Part shown: positions 51,968 through 60,324 of the stretch, in pieces | How positions within the stretch are numbered: the first letter of the stretch is position 1 | Layout: each line of letters opens with the position of its first letter | NCBI GenBank assembly: GCA_965237875.1 | Contig: CBDEGP010000002.1 | Location: forward strand, 1,364,001-1,428,000 | DNA: 64,000 nt | DNA from: DAOUJI01 sp965237875 | Lineage (GTDB): Bacteria > Chloroflexota > Dehalococcoidia > Lucifugimonadales > JAGWBF01 | Reading direction: 5' to 3' | Position numbers and translations under genes: made by a program | Notes under the pieces: model-generated | Seen by the model: only the letters and a program-made list of their open reading frames with translations | Database searches by the model: none | What the model was told of the DNA's origin: nothing

Positions 51968-52012
51968 AAACGTTCCTCGGACTTTCGGCGCCTTGCCGTC
52001 CGCCTGTGGTTC
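51968..52012 (+). repeat. 45-bp direct repeat, right copy
   Basis: Identical to 49605-49649. It ends 23 bp before the 5' end of tRNA-Ser(GCT). The repeat does not overlap the tRNA, so it is not a standard tRNA 3'-end attachment site. Confidence 0.9.
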
Positions 52013-52035
52013 TTGTATATTTGAGAGCCAAGAAT

Positions 52036-52127
52036 GGAGGGATCGCATAGTGGCCTAGTGCGGGCGCCTGCTAAGCGCTTGGCCTGAGAAATCGGGCTCA
52101 TGGGTTCGAATCCCATTCCCTCCGCCA
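52036..52127 (+). tRNA. tRNA-Ser (anticodon GCT)
   Basis: 92 nt with CCA encoded. Acceptor GGAGGGA (52036-52042) pairs with TCCCTCC (52117-52123), then G and CCA. The anticodon loop CTGCTAA gives GCT. The long variable arm is diagnostic of serine. T arm ATGGG-TTCGAAT-CCCAT. It stands between the R-M cassette and miaB. Confidence 0.95.
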
Positions 52128-52151
52128 CTATACGATACCTTAATTCGTCGC

Positions 52152-53429
52152 ATGATGAACAGCTATTATATCTGGACTATCGGCTGCCAGATGAACGTGG
52201 CGGATTCAGAGCGCCTTGGGAGCGCTCTAGAGCAGATGGGGCTGGCCGAGACCGACAGGCCCGGCGACGCCGACGTGGTCGTCCTGAACTCCTGCGTGGT
52301 CCGCCAGAGCGCCGAGGACAAGGTTATTAGCCACCTGGGGTTCGTCAAGCCTCTGAAAGAGAAACGCCCCGACAGCGTGCTGGCGCTCATGGGGTGCATG
52401 GTGGGGGCCGACTCTCTCCCGCTTCAAAAGCGGTTCCCGTACGTGGACGCCTTCCTGAGACCCCAGGAATATGCCCCGCTGCTTGACATAGTGGGGCAAA
52501 GGAAGGGGTTGGACTGGGAGGGCTGCGTCGGGACCCTGACACCCGTCAGGCCGTCGGTGAGCGCCCACGTGCCCATAATCCACGGATGCGACCTGATGTG
52601 CACCTTCTGCATAATCCCCTACCGCAGGGGCAGGCAGACCAGCCGTCCGGTGGATGACGTGGTCCGCGAGGTCGAGCTTCTGGCAAGCAGAGGCGTGAAG
52701 GAGGTCACCCTTCTCGGCCAGACGGTGGACGCCTACGGGCACGACTTGGATGAGGACGTTGACCTGGCCGACCTGCTCCGGTCCGTCGACCGCGTCGATG
52801 GACTGCGGCGCATTCGTTTCCTCACCTCCCATCCGATGTTCATGAGCGACCGGATTCTCGACGCGGTTGCGGGCTTGGACAAAGTCTGCGAGCATATCAA
52901 CCTGCCGGTGCAGGCCGCCGACGATGAGGTGCTGGTCAACATGCGCCGACGCTATACGCTGGACGAGTACAGACGGCTCATTGACCGCATCCGGCGGCGG
53001 ATGCCGGACGTGGCCCTGGCCACGGATGTCATAGTGGGGTTTCCGGGAGAGACCAGGGAGCAATACGAGCGGACGCTTGACCTGCTTGAGGACGTGGAGT
53101 TCGACAAGGTCCACTCGGCCGCCTACTCTCCAAGGCCGGGGACGATAGCCTGGCGCAAGATGTCCGATGACGTCCCCCTGGAGGAGAAGGAGTTCCGCCT
53201 GAAGAGCCTGGCTAAACTCCAGGAGGGGATCGCCGCTCGTAGGAACGCCAGACTTGAAGGGCAAACCGTGGAGGTCCTTGCAGAGACGCGCAGGAAGGGA
53301 AAGTTGCAGGGACGGACGCGAAGCGATAAGCTGGTGTTCTGGGAAGGGCACGACTCGCAGATAGGCGAGTTGGTCAACGTCGAAGTGGCCAAGACCAGCC
53401 CCTGGGCGCTCCAGGGAACCGTGGTGTAA
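52152..53429 (+). CDS. miaB: tRNA-2-methylthio-N6-dimethylallyladenosine synthase
   Basis: 425 residues. Methylthiotransferase domain with Cys12, Cys48 and Cys82 for the auxiliary cluster. Radical-SAM motif CDLMCTFC with Cys146, Cys150 and Cys153. TRAM domain at the C-terminus (LEGQTVEVLAETRRKGKLQGRTR). It adds the methylthio group to A37 of tRNAs that read UNN codons. ATG 52152 is used; 52155 is also possible. It is followed 20 bp later by nadA. Confidence 0.94.
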   Translation: MMNSYYIWTIGCQMNVADSERLGSALEQMGLAETDRPGDADVVVLNSCVVRQSAEDKVISHLGFVKPLKEKRPDSVLALMGCMVGADSLPLQKRFPYVDAFLRPQEYAPLLDIVGQRKGLDWEGCVGTLTPVRPSVSAHVPIIHGCDLMCTFCIIPYRRGRQTSRPVDDVVREVELLASRGVKEVTLLGQTVDAYGHDLDEDVDLADLLRSVDRVDGLRRIRFLTSHPMFMSDRILDAVAGLDKVCEHINLPVQAADDEVLVNMRRRYTLDEYRRLIDRIRRRMPDVALATDVIVGFPGETREQYERTLDLLEDVEFDKVHSAAYSPRPGTIAWRKMSDDVPLEEKEFRLKSLAKLQEGIAARRNARLEGQTVEVLAETRRKGKLQGRTRSDKLVFWEGHDSQIGELVNVEVAKTSPWALQGTVV

Positions 53430-53449
53430 CACCGAAGGCAGGTGAGTCC

Positions 53450-54658
53450 ATGACAACCAGGACTAAACAGCCGGTCATACCCATTACTGAGATAGAGCAC
53501 TCCGCCTTCTGCCGTACGGAAGATGAGTTGCCTGCCAAGTCCTTGGCTGAAGAGATCAAGGTCAACATACGTTGGCAGAAGATTCCCACAGAGTATCTTC
53601 ACCTCTCGCCTGAGGAGCTGGACCGGCGAATCAGCGAAGTCCGGGCCAAGCTCGGAGATCGGGTGACGATACTGGGCCACCACTACCAGCGGGAAGAGGT
53701 CATCAAGTACGCCGATTTCCAGGGAGACTCCTTCAAGCTCTCCCAGAACGCCGCCTCCAAGTCCGATGCCGAGTTCATAGTCTTTTGCGGAGTCCACTTC
53801 ATGGCCGAGACCGCCAGCGTGCTCTCCGCGGCCCACCAGAAGGTCATTCTGCCCAACATCACTGCGGGATGCTCGATGGCGGACATGGCCCCGCTGGACG
53901 ACGTGCTGGACGCCTGGGACGACCTGCAGGAAGTCGTGGGAGACCAGGGCGGCATACTCCCTGTGGCCTACATGAACACCATCGCCGGCCTCAAGGCGCT
54001 GTGCGGACGCCACGACGGGATCATATGCACCTCATCCAACGCCGCCGCCGCCGTTAAATGGGCCTACGAACGTTCGGACCGAGTCTTCTTTCTGCCCGAC
54101 CAACACCTGGGCCGCAATACGGGAATAAAGCTGGGCATAGACCCGGATGAAATGGTGGTCTGGAACCCGTTCAAACCCCTGGGAGGGGTTTCCAAGGAGC
54201 AGCTCAGAAAGGCCAAGATGGTGCTGTGGCAGGGCCACTGCTCGGTCCATACCCGGTTCACCGTCAAGCAAATCGAGGGCGCCCGGGCCCGTTACCCTGA
54301 CGTAAACGTCATCGTCCACCCTGAATGTATGATGGAGGCGGTCCAGGCCGCGGACATGGACGGCTCCACCGAGGTGATTCGCAAGACCATAAACGAGGCC
54401 CCCGCGGGTTCGGTGTGGGCCGTGGGCACTGAGATAAGCCTGGTGAACAGGTTGGCCAAGCAGAACCCCGACAAGACCGTATTCTGCCTGGACCCGGTGG
54501 TGTGCCCCTGCTCCACCATGTACCGGATTCACCCCGCCTACGTCTACTGGGTGTTGGAGGGCCTGCTCCACGGAGAGGTTGTCAACGAAGTGTCGGTGGA
54601 CGAAGAGACCAGGCGCTGGTCTCTTATAGCCTTACAGCGCATGTTGGAAGTGGTGTGA
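53450..54658 (+). CDS. nadA: Quinolinate synthase
   Basis: 402 residues. NadA pattern: VTILGHHYQREEVIKYADFQGDS near residues 72-94, Cys113 in VFCGVHFMAET, AGCSMADMA, and late Cys residues in GHCSVH and CPCSTM for the [4Fe-4S] cluster. It condenses iminoaspartate with DHAP to quinolinate. It has a longer N-terminus than E. coli NadA. A HicB/HicA module separates it from nadC. Confidence 0.95.
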   Translation: MTTRTKQPVIPITEIEHSAFCRTEDELPAKSLAEEIKVNIRWQKIPTEYLHLSPEELDRRISEVRAKLGDRVTILGHHYQREEVIKYADFQGDSFKLSQNAASKSDAEFIVFCGVHFMAETASVLSAAHQKVILPNITAGCSMADMAPLDDVLDAWDDLQEVVGDQGGILPVAYMNTIAGLKALCGRHDGIICTSSNAAAAVKWAYERSDRVFFLPDQHLGRNTGIKLGIDPDEMVVWNPFKPLGGVSKEQLRKAKMVLWQGHCSVHTRFTVKQIEGARARYPDVNVIVHPECMMEAVQAADMDGSTEVIRKTINEAPAGSVWAVGTEISLVNRLAKQNPDKTVFCLDPVVCPCSTMYRIHPAYVYWVLEGLLHGEVVNEVSVDEETRRWSLIALQRMLEVV

Positions 54659-54703
54659 AAACCGGAGCGGCCTGAACAACCTGGGACGGACGGGTGAGCA
54701 ATT

Positions 54704-55018
54704 ATGCAGGAAGCGGCGCTTGGACTCCACACCGACAACGCCGGGTCTCCCGACTATTTCATACCCCTGACTATGGAATATGTTTTCCAGGAGGGGAAAT
54801 GGGTGGGGACGTGCCTCGAAATCGGCGCCTCGAGCTTTGCGGACGAACTTGGCGAGATGAAGTCAAGGCTTTTCGAGGCAGTCGACCTTCAGCTTAGCGA
54901 AGTGGAACGGTTGGGTTTCCTGGAAGACTTTCTGCGAGACCATTCTGTGTCCACATATCCGATACCGCCGTTGGAATCTGTGGGTGAGTCTAGGTTCACG
55001 TTGGTAGGCGCAGGCTAG
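54704..55018 (+). CDS. HicB-like antitoxin
   Basis: 104 residues. HicB-type core: YFIPLTMEYVFQEGKWVGTC LEIGASSFADELGEMKSRLF, with GTCLEIG the conserved turn. A helical tail follows (VDLQLSEVERLGFLEDFL). The C-terminal DNA-binding part common to HicB is short or missing. It stands 10 bp upstream of the HicA-like toxin, antitoxin first. The small pair has been inserted between nadA and nadC. Confidence 0.75.
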   Translation: MQEAALGLHTDNAGSPDYFIPLTMEYVFQEGKWVGTCLEIGASSFADELGEMKSRLFEAVDLQLSEVERLGFLEDFLRDHSVSTYPIPPLESVGESRFTLVGAG

Positions 55019-55027
55019 CCATTCCTG

Positions 55028-55267
55028 ATGCCTATTTCGGGGCGAAAGCTGATGATTCTTCTTGAAAAGGATGGGTGGCAACGAGGAGGTAGGAGAACCC
55101 ACGGCATATTCTTCTCCAAACGCTTTCAAGGTGAGAGACTGCCTCGGTCTACAGTAATCCCTGACTCGTCAGAACCTCTTCCAAATGGTACTTTGGGAGC
55201 AATCCTGAGCGTTAGGCAGACTGGCTTGGGTCGTGCGGGGCTCGACGACCTGATAACCGGACAATGA
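55028..55267 (+). CDS. HicA-like toxin
   Basis: 79 residues. HicA (YcfA) pattern: SGRKLMILLEKDGWQRGGRRTHGIFF with the catalytic His, then a strand (STVIPDSSEPLPNGTLGAIL) and the C-terminal tail. It binds and cuts mRNA when unchecked. It follows the HicB-like gene by 10 bp and ends 14 bp before nadC, so the TA pair and nadC may share a message. Confidence 0.78.
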   Translation: MPISGRKLMILLEKDGWQRGGRRTHGIFFSKRFQGERLPRSTVIPDSSEPLPNGTLGAILSVRQTGLGRAGLDDLITGQ

Positions 55268-55280
55268 TAGGCGAGGCGCC

Positions 55281-56135
55281 ATGATTCATCTGGTCCCCGA
55301 GGTGCAGCAGCTAATCGACATGGCCCTTGCCGAGGACCAGGCGGCCAACGACCCCACTACGGATTCCCTTGTCCCCCAAGACCTTCAGGCCAGGGGCGTC
55401 ATCCGCGCGAAAGCGGAAGGTGTCCTGGCCGGTGTGGACGTGGCCCTCTCCGTGTTCAGGCGAATCGACCATCAGCTTGACACCACAGCCTGGCTGGCGG
55501 ATGGGGCGTCCGTCTCACCGGGGAACAACCTGGCCTTTGTCGACGGCCAGGCCGCTTCCATCCTCAGAGCCGAGCGGACCGCTATCAATTTCCTGCAACG
55601 CATGAGCGGCATAGCCACGGAAGCCGCCCGCTACGTTAAGTCGGTGGAAGGGACCCGCGCCCGCATCGTGGACACCCGCAAGACGGTCCCCGGCTTCAGG
55701 CTGTTGGACAAGTACTCAGTGCGGATGGGAGGGGCGGGGAACCACCGCATGAACCTTTCCGACGGCATCCTGGTAAAGGACAACCATCTGGAGGCCATGC
55801 GCCATCAGGGTTTCGGCATCGACGGCATCGTCCGCCAGGCTCTGGACCGAGCGCCCCATACCCTCAAGGTTGAAATCGAGGTGGAGGACCTGACGGAGCT
55901 CCGGGAGGCCCTGGACGCCGGCGCCCACATCATACTGCTGGACAACATGTCGTTGGAGGAGATGAGGCGTGGCGTGGACATGGTCGCGGGGCGGGCTGTG
56001 CTGGAAGCTTCGGGAGGCGTCAACATCGAGACCGTCCGGGCTGTGGCGGAAACCGGGGTGGACCTAATATCCGTGGGCAGCCTCACCCACTCGGTCAAGG
56101 CCCTGGACATCAGCCTGGACCTGGAGTTCGCCTAG
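55281..56135 (+). CDS. nadC: Nicotinate-nucleotide pyrophosphorylase (carboxylating)
   Basis: 284 residues. QAPRTase motifs in order: LQRMSGIATEAARYV, DTRKTVPGFRLLDKYSVRMGG near 132-151, NHRMNLSDGILVKDNHL, HTLKVEIEVEDL, and a C-terminal EASGGVN with VGSLTHS. It converts quinolinate and PRPP to nicotinate mononucleotide. With nadA it forms the de novo NAD branch, split here by HicBA. Its stop overlaps the convergent dtd stop by 4 bp. Confidence 0.94.
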   Translation: MIHLVPEVQQLIDMALAEDQAANDPTTDSLVPQDLQARGVIRAKAEGVLAGVDVALSVFRRIDHQLDTTAWLADGASVSPGNNLAFVDGQAASILRAERTAINFLQRMSGIATEAARYVKSVEGTRARIVDTRKTVPGFRLLDKYSVRMGGAGNHRMNLSDGILVKDNHLEAMRHQGFGIDGIVRQALDRAPHTLKVEIEVEDLTELREALDAGAHIILLDNMSLEEMRRGVDMVAGRAVLEASGGVNIETVRAVAETGVDLISVGSLTHSVKALDISLDLEFA

Positions 56136-56596
56136 CCTCTTCTGGGCCGGTTCCGGTCTGCCGAGTCCAGCATAATGGTGACAGGTCCGTCGTTCAGCAA
56201 CTCCACCTGCATGTATTCCCCGAAACGTCCGGTTTCAACCTTCAGTCCCCGGCCCCTGAACAACTCCACGGCCGTCTCGTAGAGACGCTCCGCGATATCG
56301 GGGGGAGCCGCCTGGGTGAAATCGGGACGCCTTCCCTTTCGGGTGTCAGCGTAGAGAGTGAATTGGCTCACGACCAGGAACTCGGCGCCCACGTCAACAG
56401 CGGACTTGCTGAAACGGCCTTCCTCGTCGGCGAAGACCCGGAGGTTGACGGTCTTTTCCACCAGATAGGCGGCGTCTTCTTCGGTGTCGTCCTTGGAGAC
56501 GCCCAGCAGGATTAGCAGACCAAGTCCGGTCTCCGCCGTCTCCCTTCCGTCGATGGACACGGAAGCACGGGAGACGCGCTGGACAAGGGCTCTCAA
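56132..56596 (-). CDS. dtd: D-aminoacyl-tRNA deacylase
   Basis: 154 residues from TTG 56596 (AAGGG upstream), giving MRALVQRVSRASV. No ATG is available in frame, so TTG is the start. SQFTLYADTRKGRRP and NDGPVTIMLDS are the DTD catalytic motifs; cross-subunit GPVT is present. It frees tRNA of D-amino acids. It follows the FmdB-type gene by 8 bp on the minus strand. Confidence 0.92.
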   Translation of the reverse strand: MRALVQRVSRASVSIDGRETAETGLGLLILLGVSKDDTEEDAAYLVEKTVNLRVFADEEGRFSKSAVDVGAEFLVVSQFTLYADTRKGRRPDFTQAAPPDIAERLYETAVELFRGRGLKVETGRFGEYMQVELLNDGPVTIMLDSADRNRPRRG

Positions 56597-56604
56597 GCCG
56601 GCCC

Positions 56605-56913
56605 TTAGTGGGAGGGGCTCGCCGTTTCTTCTTTGCTTTCCGTGGCGGTGGAGGACTCGGAGGCCGTAGAGGAAGAAGTTGACTCCTTCTCCTCCTTGGC
56701 TTCGTCCTTGGAGCTGGAAGCCCCGTTGTAGCCCGTCTTCTTGTAGTCGGTGGTGTAGAACCCTGAACCCTTGTATATGATGGGGACCACTTGGAACTTG
56801 CGCCTGGCCTGGCCTGCGCACAAGGGGCAGTCGGCCCGAGGCTCGGAGTCAAAACTCTGTGTCATCTCAAACACGTGCTCGCAACTGCCGCACTGGTAAT
56901 CGTACCTGGGCAA
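56605..56913 (-). CDS. FmdB-type zinc ribbon protein
   Basis: 102 residues from TTG 56913, preceded by AGGAGGG. YDYQCGSCEHVFEM and CPLCAGQARRKF form the FmdB zinc ribbon with two CxxC pairs. The tail is a Ser/Thr/Glu-rich low-complexity region (STSSSTASESSTATES) that is unusually long. It is regulatory or a small DNA/RNA-binding protein of unknown role. It is likely translated as a pair with dtd. Confidence 0.8.
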   Translation of the reverse strand: MPRYDYQCGSCEHVFEMTQSFDSEPRADCPLCAGQARRKFQVVPIIYKGSGFYTTDYKKTGYNGASSSKDEAKEEKESTSSSTASESSTATESKEETASPSH

Positions 56914-57064
56914 ACCGGCCCTCCTGTGTCGTCTTTGGCTTTTAAGCAGTCCGGTTGAGACTGCCAATCGGATACTAATCTATCACCGCGGCGTTTCGGA
57001 TGTCAATTGAAATCGGCGTACGCCCAGGGTCTTTCAATTTTCGCCGTGCCATCGTTTCCCCCGT

Positions 57065-57207
57065 TCGCCCTGAGGCTGTCTAAGGGCCGTCCATTCATAG
57101 TTCGACAAGCTTTCAAGCAACTGCTGCCGGATGGCGGCGTGGGCGACCGCCGGTCGCCCCTACGACAGGCCACAGCCCCGCATCCGTCTTTCCGGCGGAG
57201 GCCGGAA
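57065..57207. repeat. Cluster of dispersed palindromic repeats
   Basis: In the 464-bp gap 56914-57377 three repeat-type sequences lie together: CGCCCTGAGGCTGTCTAAGGG with TAGTTCGACAAGC (57065-57110); GGGCGACC-GCC-GGTCGCCC (57141-57159); TTCCGGC-GGAG-GCCGGAA (57190-57207) running on to TCCAG. All three resemble short palindromic repeats dispersed in many bacterial genomes. No gene supported in the gap. Confidence 0.5.
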
Positions 57208-57377
57208 TCCAGATGCACCGCCTTTCGACATACTGTGACGACTTCCGAGAATTACAAGACCCTGGGCGTACGCCGTAACAGTCTCGATACAGACATGCGC
57301 GCGTTCCATCAACTCCGAACAGTTTCTGGCGTCTGCCGACAGGTGGCCTCTACGGGCCTTGCGTGGCATGATAGACG

Positions 57378-58562
57378 GTGAAGTTTGGTCTGGGGGTGAA
57401 GTCGCCCTTGTTGGAACGATTCTTTGGGGTCTCCGTCCTGGCCGCCGCACTTTGGTTGTTCCTTGCCGCGTGCGGGGGAACCGCCGCCCCCACGTTGACT
57501 GCAACACCGGCTCCGACGTTGGTCCCCACGCCGGCCCCCACCCTCACTTCAACTCCAACGCCGCCGCCTGCCGCGGACACTCCAACCGTCGAGCCGGTCC
57601 CATTCGTGCAGTTGCCCCATGACGAAGGGGCGCATCTGACTCCGGTGGAGTGGTGGTATTTCAATGGACACCTTACGACCGAGAGCGGTCGGGACTACAG
57701 TTACCACTTCGTGACCTTCCAGTTGGTCCTGCCGGAAGGTCCGACGGCCAGGATCACGCAGCTCAGCTGGGCGGACCACTCCGAGAAGGTCCACCTGACC
57801 GCTGAACTGCCCGAGGCGCCTCAGGCGGAAACGACTTCAGGGAGTTTCGACGCGAGCGTGTCCTCCTGGAAAATGACCGGGGACGGGAAGGAATATGTTC
57901 TGGCGTTCCAGGTCGGGGAGTATGAAGTCGAGATGCGGGCCGCTTCCCGGAAACCCGCCGCGCTCCATGACGGCGGCGGATTTGTCGATTTGGGCATTGC
58001 CGGCACGACTTACTATTATTCCCGCACGAACCTGGAGACAACCGGCTCGCTGACAGTCGGCGGAGAGTCCCTGGAACTTTCCGGCACGTCCTGGATGGAC
58101 CACCAGTGGGGCGACTTCACAACTGCTGAGATAGGTTGGGACTGGCTGAGTCTGTTCCTGGACGACGGCTCGGAGCTCATGGCGGCGGTGGTCTGGGAAC
58201 AAGACGGCCGCAAACACATCGAAACTTATGGCACGTACGTCCCGCCGGACTCCGGCGCCGCGCATTTGACCGGCGACGACATAACGCTTACTCCCACGGG
58301 GTCATGGACGAGCGAGGCCACCGGTGGAGAATATCCCATGGGATGGAATCTAACGGTCAAATCGCTGGGGCTGGACGTCGTGCTGACTCCGCTTATGGAA
58401 AACGCCGAGTTCGCGGCTATAGGAGTCATCCCGGTGCCCTATTGGGAAGGCGGGGTGGACGCGGAGGGAGTCAAGGACGGAGCTGCCATCTCGGGCAAAG
58501 GATTCGTGGAGATGACGGGCTACGCACCCTTGGGCGCGCCATCGCCGACGGCGGCGCCCTGA
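57378..58562 (+). CDS. Secreted AttH/CrtC-type lipocalin-like lipoprotein
   Basis: 394 residues from GTG 57378; GTG 57399 is also possible. Lipoprotein signal ending LAAC, then a Thr/Pro/Ala linker. The AttH/hydroxyneurosporene-synthase lipocalin-like domain follows: EWWYFNGHL near residue 90, SYHFVTFQLVL, GTSWMDHQWGDFTT...GWDWLSLFLDDG, and PYWEGGVDAEG...GFVEMTGY. Family members are found outside the cell and may bind hydrophobic molecules; some are hydratases. Anchored to the membrane. Confidence 0.82.
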   Translation: MKFGLGVKSPLLERFFGVSVLAAALWLFLAACGGTAAPTLTATPAPTLVPTPAPTLTSTPTPPPAADTPTVEPVPFVQLPHDEGAHLTPVEWWYFNGHLTTESGRDYSYHFVTFQLVLPEGPTARITQLSWADHSEKVHLTAELPEAPQAETTSGSFDASVSSWKMTGDGKEYVLAFQVGEYEVEMRAASRKPAALHDGGGFVDLGIAGTTYYYSRTNLETTGSLTVGGESLELSGTSWMDHQWGDFTTAEIGWDWLSLFLDDGSELMAAVVWEQDGRKHIETYGTYVPPDSGAAHLTGDDITLTPTGSWTSEATGGEYPMGWNLTVKSLGLDVVLTPLMENAEFAAIGVIPVPYWEGGVDAEGVKDGAAISGKGFVEMTGYAPLGAPSPTAAP

Positions 58563-58612
58563 CATGGCGTGTTGGTCTAGCGGGGGATGAAGTGGGAAAC
58601 CAAGGAGGGGCC

Positions 58613-59599
58613 ATGAATGGGGCTGGAATGGTGATATACCACGGCATAGACGGCGGCGGTGATCTGCGGGAGTACGGGCGGATAGCTGATGACCTGGATT
58701 ACGACTCATTGTGGGTGACCGAACGTTACCTCCATGAGGAGACTGCGTCTATGTTGGGTTTCTTGGCTGCGGCGACCTCCGGCGTAAAATTGGGCGTCGG
58801 CGTGGTCAACCCCTTCACCAGACATCCGGCCCTGCTGGCGATGATGGCGGCCACCCTGGACCGCATCAGCGGAGGCCGGTTCATTCTGGGGATGGGCCGT
58901 AGCGACAGCTTCATCATCGAAGAGCGGCTGGGCATGTCCTATTCCCGGTCGCGGGCCAGGTTGGAGGAGGCCCTGAAAATCGTGCGAGATTTCCTGCAGG
59001 AGGGGTCCGCTTCTCATCAGGGCCGAATATTCCGGCAGCCCGAGGTCAACCTGGAGATGAGGCCCGTACAGGACAGGCTGCCCATCTATGCCGCGGCGAT
59101 CGGACCCAGAGCCCTGAAGATGGCCGGAGCCTTGGCCGACGGCGTACTTCTGAACGCCTACGTTTCTCCCGGATATGTGAAGTATGCCGTGGATGTCGTC
59201 AAAGAGGCAGCCATAGAAGCAGGCCGCGCCGCCGACTCGGTGCGGATTGCCTGCATGTTGGTCATGCGCATGACGCCACGGTCGGAGGAAATCCGGCCCG
59301 GACTCAAGCAACGGCTGGTGCGCCTGTTTGCCGAACCCCACGTGGGAGAGACGCTTCTGGAGACGGCCGGGTTCGATGCCGGAGCGGCCGCCCGACTGCG
59401 ACGCCTGGACGCCGAGGGTGACATGGACGGCGCAGTGCGGCTTGTCACCGATGACATGGTGGACTCCTGTTACGTCATAGGACCCCCGGAGCAATGCAGG
59501 GAACGGGTGGAGGAGTACGTGAGGGCCGGTGTGGACGAACCCCTGTTGCTTCCCCGGTTGGAGGACTACAGGGAAGTGGCTGAAGCCATGAGGTTCTGA
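58613..59599 (+). CDS. LLM class F420-dependent oxidoreductase
   Basis: 328 residues from ATG 58613 (AAGGAGGGG upstream). Luciferase-like barrel: DDLDYDSLWVTERY near residue 26, VKLGVGVVNPFTRHPALLAMMAATLDRISGGRFILGMG near 57-94, PIYAAAIGPRALKMAGALADGVLLNAYVSP near 159, and YVIGPPEQCRERVEEY near the C-terminus. Binds F420 or FMN. Resembles the methylenetetrahydromethanopterin-reductase-like group. Substrate unknown. Not operonic with the lipoprotein upstream beyond close spacing. Confidence 0.87.
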   Translation: MNGAGMVIYHGIDGGGDLREYGRIADDLDYDSLWVTERYLHEETASMLGFLAAATSGVKLGVGVVNPFTRHPALLAMMAATLDRISGGRFILGMGRSDSFIIEERLGMSYSRSRARLEEALKIVRDFLQEGSASHQGRIFRQPEVNLEMRPVQDRLPIYAAAIGPRALKMAGALADGVLLNAYVSPGYVKYAVDVVKEAAIEAGRAADSVRIACMLVMRMTPRSEEIRPGLKQRLVRLFAEPHVGETLLETAGFDAGAAARLRRLDAEGDMDGAVRLVTDDMVDSCYVIGPPEQCRERVEEYVRAGVDEPLLLPRLEDYREVAEAMRF

Positions 59600-59684
59600 G
59601 GGCTGTGGGCTGCTTTGATGACAGCGGGCAGTAAGCGTCCGCGGGGATGAGGTTGCGGGCGGGCCCCTGTCCCGGCCCAGGCGG

Positions 59685-60236
59685 CTATTCCTGCGCGCCC
59701 AGGCTCTGGTGATAGTCGCCTATGGCGATGGCGGTCCATTCGTGGGTGGACTTGCCCGTGCCGACCATGCCCCACCTGGTCATGACGGTGTACGCCAACT
59801 CCTCCTTACCGGCGTTGGCCCGGCCCAACATGGCGGTGCGCACGTCTTTCAACGGGTATACGAACAGGCGTATGTCGTGGTCCTTCGCCCATTCAGCTAA
59901 AACCTGGCCCAGGGCCTCGACGCTTTCCTTCCTTTGAGGCAGGTGAAGCAGGGACTGCCGTCCGCACGCCGCTTCGGCGGGGCGCCAGAGCAGGGCCATG
60001 CGTTCCAACTCTTTCTTGATGTTCTCCAGTCGCTGCGGCAGGTTGGTGCGTTTAGAACCGCATTTCTGGTCCATGGCGCCCGTATCCACGATCCTCCAAG
60101 CGCAGCCTTCTTGCCCTCGAAACCTCTTCGCGTCGGAGGCGGGGTTGACCTCGCCCGAATCGGGGCTGTTCTCAGTAGAGAAGAAGGCCCAGCCCATCTC
60201 CCTAACAGACAAGTCTATCGCCAACAGATTCCCCAC
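59685..60236 (-). CDS. RuvC-like nuclease-fold protein
   Basis: 183 residues. RNase H/RuvC fold: LLAIDLSVREMGWAFF at the start with the first catalytic Asp; a mid helix-rich part (PQRLENIKKELERMALLW); then LFVYPLKDVRTAMLGRANAGKEELAYTVMTRWG; and a final THEWTAIAIGDYH with an Asp and a His. The usual second-strand Glu is unclear (AEAACGRQS). Perhaps a Holliday-junction-type or phage-related resolvase. It lies 72 bp after a small zinc ribbon gene on the same strand. Confidence 0.7.
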   Translation of the reverse strand: MGNLLAIDLSVREMGWAFFSTENSPDSGEVNPASDAKRFRGQEGCAWRIVDTGAMDQKCGSKRTNLPQRLENIKKELERMALLWRPAEAACGRQSLLHLPQRKESVEALGQVLAEWAKDHDIRLFVYPLKDVRTAMLGRANAGKEELAYTVMTRWGMVGTGKSTHEWTAIAIGDYHQSLGAQE

Positions 60237-60296
60237 GTCATGCCTCGCTGCATTGAGTCGGATGCGGGATATTTCGGCGCTCTCGCGGGCGTCGTT

Positions 60297-60324
60297 ACAG
60301 ATTATACGTCACAGATTATACGTC
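60297..60324. repeat. Two perfect 14-bp tandem copies holding TATAAT
   Basis: ACAGATTATACGTC occurs twice in tandem (60297-60310 and 60311-60324). On the minus strand each copy contains TATAAT. The first covers the last codons of the zinc ribbon gene; the second lies in the gap before the RuvC-like gene. A -35 box is not clear. Confidence 0.5.

Noticed and set aside
49605..52127. tRNA-Ser as attachment site for the R-M cassette
   Set aside because: The direct repeats lie 5' of the tRNA and do not overlap it, so standard tRNA-end integration is not shown.
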